Part shown: piece by piece, positions 7,336 to 14,294 of the stretch | Position numbering within the stretch: the stretch's first letter is position 1 | Layout: each line of letters opens with the position of its first letter | NCBI GenBank assembly: GCA_934216615.1 | Contig: CAKQCB010000009.1 | Location: forward strand, 62,001 to 126,000 | Direction of reading: 5' to 3' | Source: an uncultured Anaerolineae bacterium | GTDB taxonomy: Bacteria; Chloroflexota; Anaerolineae; Aggregatilineales; Phototrophicaceae | DNA length: 64,000 bases | Notes under the pieces: model-generated | Databases searched by the model: none | The model's input: the letters and a program-made list of their open reading frames with translations, nothing else | What the model was told of the DNA's origin: nothing | Made by a program: the position numbers and the translations under genes

Positions 7336-9156
7336 ATGAATAAAGAACTACCCCAAAATGATGCTATCTTTGCTTTTAGTAATGCAATCTCGTGGCATGA
7401 ACTTGAGCAGCAAAAGCGCAATTTCAACCGCACAATCGAAGCCCTGCGCGACGATCCTAAAGCAAATGAACTGACTGGAGAAGAACTTCTTCAGCGATTA
7501 ACCGAAGCAACTGGCGTGCCGATCACCACTTACTACCCTCTTGATTCTTTGGATGAGGGAAATGTATTTCTTGGGAATGCCAATGGCCGTCAATACGTTT
7601 TAGGAAGTGTCGTCAGCGCTCGGTATCGAAGCGGGCATACGCTGCTCGAATCCATCGCTCCATATAATTTGAATCCTAGTGTGAGCCATCAAAATCTCGC
7701 TGAAACAGAAGACCCCATCACCCGTATGCGCGTTTTAGGTGCAGAAATCGAACTCGGCCTTGTCCATCGCGATGGACATTCCCCAACAGAAGCCGAAATG
7801 CAGACCTATATGCAGGCTTACTATGACCACGCATTGCGCATCGGAATTTATCCACGTTTAGACCGTGAAGCCTGCCAATATCAGGTAGAAGCGCATATTG
7901 CCCCAAGTATTGGCTACAGCAAAACCCGTAGTGCCTTGAATGGTATTTTCACAGCCCTCGCGTTAGCCAGCCAAGAAACGGGGTTAGTGACAACCATCAT
8001 GTCCAACTATCCCACCGACTCTGACTTCAAAATGACGGATAACGCCAAAGTCGATACGGCGGTGGATTTGATGTTGGAAGTTAACGGCTTAGTCCCTGAA
8101 TTTAAAAAACGCCTTGAGGAAGCTCACACGCGCTATCACATCACCTCCCCCGACAGCCATTATGTGAATATGTTCCGTATTCAAGGGTGCCATATCCATA
8201 TTGACCTTGCGGGACGGTCTGAAGCGCTCGGCCTGCTCACCTTTCACACGATTTTGAAAAGCGCCAGCGCCTTAGCCAATGCCGCTGTATTAAAAGGCGG
8301 GCCGTTCGTCAACGGTACCTGTGATGCTGAATATCTTTGCACGCGCAATTATGTGCGCCGCACCACTATCACGGGCGGTTACCTTGACCTGCCCACAAGT
8401 CCCCACCTGATGCCGACGGGCCTTGACGACTACGCAAGCCTGCTCAAACTGGAACATGCCAACGCCGTTGGGCGCGCCATGTTATACGACGATTCTTTCA
8501 ATGAGCGAATTTCGGTCATGCACAACCCCATCGGCCGTATTCGCCCCGACCTGAGCACCACAAAACGTGTTTGTACCGTCGAAAGCACGGGGATGCCCGC
8601 TCACATCAGCGCGTCACGACTGGCAGCGGTCCTCACAGACTTTGAGTTTAGTCACGCAGTCATTGAGCAGTATTTCCGCAAACACGGAAGCAACCTTGAG
8701 CCGATGTTTGAGGACAAAACCATGTGGTCCCTTTTAGGGCCGTTAGATGCAGAAACCTTCCTTGAAATGCACGACCGCAGCGACCGTGAAGGCTCGGATG
8801 CGATGATCCGCACAGCGACAGGCGAAGAAATGACGTTGAGCGATTTTTATGAACGCAAACGCCGTTTTATGCACCGCGCTTTAGCCGATATTGCAGAAGT
8901 CACACCACGCGATATTGATGAGGTGTATACCAGCTTATCGCGCATGTTAGCACCGCCCAGCGGGCTGTCCGCACAAACGCCAGAAGAATTCATCATTGAC
9001 CCTAAACTGCGCAGTACCGGCAATTGGGGGCTTATTTTACGGAATGCCTATCTTGAAGAAGGTGGTGTGTTAGGCGAACATCATCCGGATGCAGTACTGC
9101 GGGTTGTGAACCGAGTCCATGATGCACTCATCGCGCGGTATTTACAGACGACTTAA
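7336..9156 (+). CDS. glutamate-cysteine ligase family 2-like carboxylate-amine ligase
   Basis: The 606-residue protein shows the pattern of the GCS2 superfamily (glutamine-synthetase-like fold, ATP-dependent amide bond formation). An acidic strand GAEIELGLV lies near residue 135, QYQVEAHIAPSIG follows around residue 185, and GCHIHIDLAG near residue 280 has the His-x-His-x-Asp arrangement that binds metal-ATP in that family. The basic C-terminal part (SRMLAPP and onward) is not recognisable. It is longer than typical YbdK proteins (about 370 residues), so this is a distinct branch. The stop TAA shares a base with the start of the glycosyltransferase, so the two are surely co-transcribed. The substrate is unknown; a role in amidating an amino sugar or a lipid is only inferred from context. 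Confidence 0.6.
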   Translation: MNKELPQNDAIFAFSNAISWHELEQQKRNFNRTIEALRDDPKANELTGEELLQRLTEATGVPITTYYPLDSLDEGNVFLGNANGRQYVLGSVVSARYRSGHTLLESIAPYNLNPSVSHQNLAETEDPITRMRVLGAEIELGLVHRDGHSPTEAEMQTYMQAYYDHALRIGIYPRLDREACQYQVEAHIAPSIGYSKTRSALNGIFTALALASQETGLVTTIMSNYPTDSDFKMTDNAKVDTAVDLMLEVNGLVPEFKKRLEEAHTRYHITSPDSHYVNMFRIQGCHIHIDLAGRSEALGLLTFHTILKSASALANAAVLKGGPFVNGTCDAEYLCTRNYVRRTTITGGYLDLPTSPHLMPTGLDDYASLLKLEHANAVGRAMLYDDSFNERISVMHNPIGRIRPDLSTTKRVCTVESTGMPAHISASRLAAVLTDFEFSHAVIEQYFRKHGSNLEPMFEDKTMWSLLGPLDAETFLEMHDRSDREGSDAMIRTATGEEMTLSDFYERKRRFMHRALADIAEVTPRDIDEVYTSLSRMLAPPSGLSAQTPEEFIIDPKLRSTGNWGLILRNAYLEEGGVLGEHHPDAVLRVVNRVHDALIARYLQTT

Positions 9157-10112
9157 TGATGGAGACATCGTTGCAAAAAGGCATTTCAATCATCATTCCT
9201 GTGTATCGTAGTCAGGAAAGCTTGAGTTTCGTCGTAGAAGAACTCGGCAACGTATTGCCTACACTGGCTGAACAATACGAATTGATCTTTGTCGATGACA
9301 GCAGTCCGGATAACAGTTGGGCGGTCATTCAAACGCTGATCAAAACGCATGATTGGATCCGCGCGATCCAGTTAATGCGGAACTACGGCCAGCATAACGC
9401 GCTGTTATGTGGTATTCGCCAAGCCCGCTACGACACGATCATCACGATGGATGATGATTTGCAACATCCGCCTGACCAAATCCCCTTGTTGCTCGCCCAG
9501 TTAGACAACGGGTACGATGTGGTGTATGGCACGCCCCAACATGAACAGCATGGTCTTCTGCGTGACCTCGCTTCACAAATTACAAAGATCGCCTTACAGA
9601 ACAGCATGGGCGTAGAAACCGCGCGGAATGTGAGCGCGTTTCGCGCGTTTCGCACCGAAATTCGCCAAGCCTTCACACAATATCACAGCCCGTATGTTTC
9701 GATTGATGTCCTGCTCACATGGGGAACGTCACGCTTCACGGCTGTGCAGGTTCAACATGATGAGCGTAAATTTGGCACCTCGAATTACACCCTGCGCAAG
9801 CTGATCACCCATGCGCTGAACATGATCACCGGGTTTAGTGTCGTCCCGTTACAACTGGCAAGCCTACTGGGATTTGTATTAAGCGTGTTTGGGTTACTGA
9901 TCTTCATTTACGTCATCGGGCGCTATCTCATCGAAGGGGGATCCGTCCCCGGCTTCCCATTCTTAGCCTCGATCATCGCGGTATTTTCGGGGGCACAATT
10001 GTTTGCGATTGGCATCATCGGCGAATACCTTGCCCGAATTCACTTCCGCACGATGGAACGTCCTGTTTATACCGTAAGAACGATCCTTGAGTCTTCTGAT
10101 AAAAACGCATGA
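9156..10112 (+). CDS. family 2 glycosyltransferase, polyprenyl-phosphate type (ArnC/GtrB-like)
   Basis: The GT-A domain starts with ISIIIPVYRSQESLSFVVEEL. It has the nucleotide-binding FVDDSSPDNSW and the metal-binding MDDDLQHPP. Two C-terminal membrane helices follow (VVPLQLASLLGFVLSVFGLLIF.. and ..FPFLASIIAVFSGAQLFAIGIIGEYLARI). This is the architecture of enzymes that load a sugar onto undecaprenyl phosphate on the inner leaflet, such as ArnC, GtrB and dolichyl-phosphate mannose synthase. The start overlaps the previous stop and the stop overlaps the next start by 4 bases (ATGA), showing tight translational coupling. The sugar may be the 4-amino sugar made by the two downstream genes. Confidence 0.88.
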   Translation: MMETSLQKGISIIIPVYRSQESLSFVVEELGNVLPTLAEQYELIFVDDSSPDNSWAVIQTLIKTHDWIRAIQLMRNYGQHNALLCGIRQARYDTIITMDDDLQHPPDQIPLLLAQLDNGYDVVYGTPQHEQHGLLRDLASQITKIALQNSMGVETARNVSAFRAFRTEIRQAFTQYHSPYVSIDVLLTWGTSRFTAVQVQHDERKFGTSNYTLRKLITHALNMITGFSVVPLQLASLLGFVLSVFGLLIFIYVIGRYLIEGGSVPGFPFLASIIAVFSGAQLFAIGIIGEYLARIHFRTMERPVYTVRTILESSDKNA

Positions 10113-10816
10113 CGCTTTGCAAATTTCTCGCGTGGGATAGTGATTTTTTTGGCCTGCGCCTTGCGCGGGTGGTCGATGCCCAACTCACCGATGAGCATGT
10201 TCGCTCTATTGATACGTGGGCACATCAACATGCGATTGACGGCCTGTACTATCTCGCCAATGTGGATGATATCGCCTCTATTCATGTGGCAGAACATCAT
10301 CAATTCCGATTGGTCGATATTCGGCTCACGCTCGAGTTAAACAATCCCCCGTTTACAGACACGGGTTCTCATGCTCGTGTAGCCATTGAGTCAGACTTAC
10401 CTGCACTGCGTCAAATTGCCCATCAAATTCATACCGATTCACGGTTTTATGCCGACCTCCACTTTGACCGCACGCGCTGCGGACAACTCTATGAAGCATG
10501 GATTGATAAAGCATGGCGGGATGAAACGAGTACGATCTTCACCCTTGAACATGCGGGCATCGCCAGCGCTTACATCACTTGTGACATCCACGATACACAC
10601 GGCGAAATCGGGCTTTTTGGGGTATCCCCTCACGCTCAAGGACATGGTTATGGCGGTCAGCTTTTGGTGACTGCGCTCAACCATTTTTCCACAAACCATG
10701 TCAAAACAGTTTCTGTGGTGACACAAGGAAAAAACATCGCGGCACAAAACATCTATATCAAATATGGTTTTCGACCAAACCACATTCAATTGTGGTTTCA
10801 TAAATGGTATCTATAG
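10109..10816 (+). CDS. WecD-like GNAT acetyltransferase (amino-sugar N-acetyltransferase)
   Basis: The N-terminal half has the WecD-type opening LAWDSDFFGLRLARV, followed by a poorly conserved domain. The GNAT core begins near residue 90, with the acetyl-CoA loop as GVSPHAQGHGYGGQLL and the C-terminal strand QNIYIKYGFRP. In E. coli, WecD N-acetylates TDP-4-amino-4,6-dideoxygalactose (Fuc4N) for enterobacterial common antigen, and wecD lies directly before wecE, exactly as here. That pairing makes the same reaction likely but does not prove it. The coding sequence overlaps the glycosyltransferase by 4 bases, and 45 bases separate it from the next gene. Confidence 0.75.
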   Translation: MTLCKFLAWDSDFFGLRLARVVDAQLTDEHVRSIDTWAHQHAIDGLYYLANVDDIASIHVAEHHQFRLVDIRLTLELNNPPFTDTGSHARVAIESDLPALRQIAHQIHTDSRFYADLHFDRTRCGQLYEAWIDKAWRDETSTIFTLEHAGIASAYITCDIHDTHGEIGLFGVSPHAQGHGYGGQLLVTALNHFSTNHVKTVSVVTQGKNIAAQNIYIKYGFRPNHIQLWFHKWYL

Positions 10817-10861
10817 CACGCTGACTTCAATCATCATCCGTATTCATTTCAGGTGAAATTT

Positions 10862-12013
10862 ATGAATGCTTCTCCAATTCCCTTCAATAAGCCCGCTATT
10901 TTAGGCCGTGAACTTGAATACATTGCCGATGCCGTAAAGTCAGGCCATATTTCTGGCGACGGCGGCTACACCAAAAAATGCCACGCGTTATTGGAATCGA
11001 TCCCAGGCGTCAAAAAGGTTTTACTCACGCCGTCCTGTACAGCGGCGCTGGAAATGTCTGCCCTGTTATTAAACTTACAAGCGGGTGATGAAGTCATCGT
11101 CCCCTCGTTCACGTTTGTTTCTACCATTAACGCCTTTGTGTTACGCGGGGTAAAACCCATCTTTGCGGATGTTCGTCCTGATACGCTGAACCTTGATGAA
11201 GGGAAATTAGAAGCGCTCATCACGCCTAAAACTCGCGCGATTGTTCCTGTCCATTATGCGGGGGTCGCCTGTGAGATGGACATCATCATGGAGATTGCCA
11301 ATCGTCATAACGTCCCCATTGTTGAAGACAACGCACACGGCTTATATGGCATGTATAAAGGCCGTTATTTAGGCACATTTGGCGTCATGGCAACCCAAAG
11401 TTTCCACGAAACTAAAAATTTCACCTGCGGTGAGGGGGGCGCGCTGCTCATCAACGCGAATGAGTATATCGAACGTGCGGAAATCATTCGTGAAAAAGGC
11501 ACTAACCGCAGTCGCTTCTTTCGGGGCATGGTCGATAAATACACATGGGTGGATGTCGGTTCGAGCTTCTTACCGTCAGATGTTACGGCGGCATATCTGT
11601 ACGGACAATTAGAAGTACGTGAAAAAATCCAAGCGCACCGCAAACATCTATGGGATGTTTATGCAAGTCGTTTACAAACGTGGGCAGATGAACATCAAGT
11701 GACGTTACCCACAATCCCTGAATCTTGTGCGCAAGCCTATCACATGTTTTATATGCTTCTTCCCTCACTAGAAGTACGCCAAGCGTTGATTAAGCATCTC
11801 AAAAGCCATAATATTTTGGCGGTGTTCCATTACCTTCCGCTTCACCTTTCAGATATGGGGAAATCGTTTGGTGGGCAAGTGGGGGATTGTCCCGTGACGG
11901 AAGATGTGAGTGATCGTTTGCTCCGTCTGCCCTTCTACAATGACATGACCGACGAAGAGCAAGAACGGGTCATTCAAGCCTTGTACAATTTTGAAGGCTG
12001 GGATGGCGAATAA
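10862..12013 (+). CDS. wecE: dTDP-4-amino-4,6-dideoxygalactose transaminase (WecE/RffA)
   Basis: This PLP-dependent DegT/DnrJ/EryC1 aminotransferase is closely collinear with E. coli WecE, including SGDGGYTKKC, KVLLTPSCTAALEMSALLL, GDEVIVPSFTFVST, IVPVHYAGVACEMD, the PLP lysine in SFHETKNFT, REKGTNRSRFFRG and VFHYLPLHLS. It should transfer an amino group from glutamate to the 4-keto group of dTDP-4-keto-6-deoxyglucose. The ATG at 10862 is chosen because AGGTG lies 6 bases upstream; the GTG at 10853 overlaps that site. Genes for making the dTDP-keto sugar (rmlA, rmlB) are not in the window. The neighbouring WecD-like gene would acetylate the product. Confidence 0.92.
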   Translation: MNASPIPFNKPAILGRELEYIADAVKSGHISGDGGYTKKCHALLESIPGVKKVLLTPSCTAALEMSALLLNLQAGDEVIVPSFTFVSTINAFVLRGVKPIFADVRPDTLNLDEGKLEALITPKTRAIVPVHYAGVACEMDIIMEIANRHNVPIVEDNAHGLYGMYKGRYLGTFGVMATQSFHETKNFTCGEGGALLINANEYIERAEIIREKGTNRSRFFRGMVDKYTWVDVGSSFLPSDVTAAYLYGQLEVREKIQAHRKHLWDVYASRLQTWADEHQVTLPTIPESCAQAYHMFYMLLPSLEVRQALIKHLKSHNILAVFHYLPLHLSDMGKSFGGQVGDCPVTEDVSDRLLRLPFYNDMTDEEQERVIQALYNFEGWDGE

Positions 12014-12021
12014 ACACGATA

Positions 12022-12102
12022 AATAACCATCGTTTTAGGAAATTTCACATAAAATTCGCCCAATATTTTGTGAATTTAAACCCTCACAAACCGATGGTTA
12101 TT
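12022..12102. repeat. nested inverted repeat after wecE
   Basis: An 11-bp perfect outer stem, AATAACCATCG (12022-12032) and CGATGGTTATT (12092-12102), encloses an AT-rich inner dyad of the form AAATTTCAC...GTGAATTT. There is no T-run on either side, so it is not a classical terminator. It may be a structured 3' end of the wecE operon or a small dispersed repeat. Confidence 0.6.
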
Positions 12103-12431
12103 CATTTAACATCATCTTACAAATACGTTTGGGAATTTATGCTATAATGCAATTTACTAAAATTAAATAAGCCCTCACTCATCGCCAGAGCTGAGGTATA
12201 AACTTAAATTTTTCTCATTATTTTTGAACTCAATCAATATAAACTGTATAAACAAATTCAGAAAGGAAGTTCTGGCGACCTTCCCAAACAAAAGATTATC
12301 AGCACATTTGAGTTGTGGTTAACTGTATAAAGTCTCATTCACGCAGGTGTATGTTGCAAAAATATACCCCTAGCGCTGGTTTGTGTTACGGTTTAGCGCC
12401 ACGTGTTTTATGGTTGGTCGCTTTATAATCT
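12103..12431 (+). promoter_or_regulatory. rnj promoter and long structured leader
   Basis: An extended -10, TG-C-TATAAT, has its hexamer at 12143-12148 and its TG at 12140-12141. This predicts a transcript start near 12155 and a leader of about 275 bases. In the leader TCGCCAGA (12182-12189) can pair with TCTGGCGA (12271-12278), and the latter also lies in a competing hairpin GGAAG (12265-12269)/CTTCC (12280-12284). The 11-mer AACTGTATAAA occurs twice (12242 and 12321). No Shine-Dalgarno precedes the ATG at 12432. No gene was seen here. Confidence 0.45.
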
Positions 12432-14099
12432 ATGAGTCAAAAAACACTACGAATCATCCCCCTTGGTGGCTTGGGTGAAATCGGCAAAAATATGTCAGTC
12501 ATTGAAATGGGAAATGATGCCATTATCATTGACACTGGTGTGATGTTCCCCGCAAATGATATGTTAGGGGTAGACCTCATCATTCCCGATTTCCGCTACC
12601 TCGTTGAACGCGTTGAGCGTAAAGACCTCAAAATTCACGGGATTTTATACACACACGGGCACGAAGATCATATTGGTGCGGTGAGCTATGTCGTGAATGA
12701 ACTGCGCGGGGTGCCTCTTTTTGCCACGCCTTTAGCGGCGGCGCTCTTAGAAGTCAAACTGCGCGACGCGAAATTATTCAATGAGACGGTCATCAATATT
12801 TTCAAACCCGGCGATACGATTCAAGCAGGGCCTTTTAAAGTTGATAGTTTCCACGTCACCCACAGCATCCCTGACTGTGTGGGTTTTGGTATTCACACGC
12901 CTTATGGCATCATCGTCCATAGTGGGGATTATAAATTCGATAACACCCCTATCGACGGTAAAAAACCGGATTACGCAAAACTTGGTGAACTTTCCCAAAA
13001 AGGCGTTTTACTCTTGATGGGTGACAGCACCAACTCGGAAAAACCGGGCTGGACGCAATCCGAAATTGTAGTGAACCAAGCATTCGATGATATATTCCGC
13101 CAGTCTAAAAACCGCATCATCGTCGCGACATTTGCTTCACATGTATCCCGTATTCAGCAGGTGGCCGACCTCGCCCAGCGCTATGGTCGTAAACTTGCGA
13201 TTGCGGGTCACAGTATGACGGAAAACGTCAAGACGACGATGAAACTGGGACTGCTCAAAATTGCCGACGATGTTCTGGTTGATCTCTCCAAGATCAACAG
13301 CATCGAACCGCAGAACCTCGTCATTATGGCGACGGGTTCACAAGGAGAGCCTTCCGCAGTTTTAGGACGACTTGCAACGGGACAGCATCGCAGTTTAGAT
13401 GTGATGTCGGGTGATACAATCGTCATTTCTGCGCATACGATTCCGGGGAATGAAGAGATGGTGAGCCGTACCATCAACCGCCTCTTACAACGCGGTGCGG
13501 AAGTCATCTACGATCCCATCATGCCTGTTCACGTTTCTGGACACGCTTCACAAGAAGAAATGAAGATGCTCATCAACTTATTGAACCCGCGCTTCTTCAT
13601 GCCGGTTCACGGTGAACTACGCCAGTTACGTTCCCATGCGCGCTTAGCGCAACAAGCAGGGATTTCCAGCGACCGTATTTTTGTGGTCGAAAACGGGACG
13701 GTTCTAGAAGCCGATAAATACGGCGTGCGCGTAGGCGAACGTATCCCCGGTGGCTATGTCTTCGTGGATGGCAGTGGCGTAGGCGATATTGGCAAAGCCG
13801 TGATCCGTGACCGTGAAGTTTTAGCGCGTGACGGGTTCATGTTGGTGGTGGTCAATGTCGATCAATACACTGGGGAACTTCTCAGCGAGCCAGAAATTAT
13901 CTCGCGCGGGTTTGTTTATCTGCGCGACGCGAACGAACTGCTCACCCACGTCAAAGCGACAGTCAGCGACGTGCTTGAACAAACCCGTCAATCGCGCAAC
14001 GGCAAACGGCGCGAACGGGTACAAGATGCCTTAAGCCGTATGCTCTATAATGAAACCAAACGTCGGCCGATGGTTTTCACCGTCATCAACGAACAATAA
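12432..14099 (+). CDS. rnj: ribonuclease J
   Basis: This metallo-beta-lactamase/beta-CASP ribonuclease carries out 5'-to-3' exonucleolytic and endonucleolytic mRNA decay and rRNA maturation. Canonical features appear in order: the start LRIIPLGGLGEIGKNM, the metal-binding YTHGHEDHIGA, the SIPDCVGFGIHT segment with a metal-binding His just before it, LLMGDSTNSEKPGWT, the beta-CASP domain, and the late motifs ISAHTIPGNEE and PVHVSGHAS, FMPVHGELRQL. A C-terminal RNase J domain follows to residue 555, the usual length. The gene is apparently monocistronic with a long leader. It lacks a visible ribosome binding site, which would fit regulation at the mRNA level. Confidence 0.96.
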   Translation: MSQKTLRIIPLGGLGEIGKNMSVIEMGNDAIIIDTGVMFPANDMLGVDLIIPDFRYLVERVERKDLKIHGILYTHGHEDHIGAVSYVVNELRGVPLFATPLAAALLEVKLRDAKLFNETVINIFKPGDTIQAGPFKVDSFHVTHSIPDCVGFGIHTPYGIIVHSGDYKFDNTPIDGKKPDYAKLGELSQKGVLLLMGDSTNSEKPGWTQSEIVVNQAFDDIFRQSKNRIIVATFASHVSRIQQVADLAQRYGRKLAIAGHSMTENVKTTMKLGLLKIADDVLVDLSKINSIEPQNLVIMATGSQGEPSAVLGRLATGQHRSLDVMSGDTIVISAHTIPGNEEMVSRTINRLLQRGAEVIYDPIMPVHVSGHASQEEMKMLINLLNPRFFMPVHGELRQLRSHARLAQQAGISSDRIFVVENGTVLEADKYGVRVGERIPGGYVFVDGSGVGDIGKAVIRDREVLARDGFMLVVVNVDQYTGELLSEPEIISRGFVYLRDANELLTHVKATVSDVLEQTRQSRNGKRRERVQDALSRMLYNETKRRPMVFTVINEQ

Positions 14100-14111
14100 T
14101 TTCACCTCAAC

Positions 14112-14152
14112 TTGTCATCCCTGTTTTTTTGAGAGAGAAAACAGGATGACAA
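14112..14152 (+). terminator. hairpin after rnj
   Basis: TTGTCATCC (14112-14120) pairs with GGATGACAA (14144-14152), extended by TGTTTT/AAAACA with one bulge. The run after the stem is CGCTTCTTCAT, so the T-tract is poor. Confidence 0.5.
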
Positions 14153-14179
14153 CGCTTCTTCATCTCCATTTAGGCAAAA

Positions 14180-14208
14180 TTACTGGTTAGGTTTTCAGGT
14201 TTTACAAT
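14180..14208 (+). promoter_or_regulatory. possible ppc promoter
   Basis: TTACTG (14180-14185), 17 bp, TACAAT (14203-14208), 86 bases before the ATG of ppc. The match to consensus is moderate only. Confidence 0.3.
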
Positions 14209-14294
14209 GTACTTCGGACAAGATGGTATGTTACCATTTCGCCGAAACTGGGCATTGAATCCCTATAGTTATATTGGCCCGAAGGCAGATTGTT

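Noticed and set aside
12424..12429. TATAAT directly before the RNase J start
   Set aside because: It is too close to the ATG to give a leader and has no -35; the extended -10 at 12143 is better.
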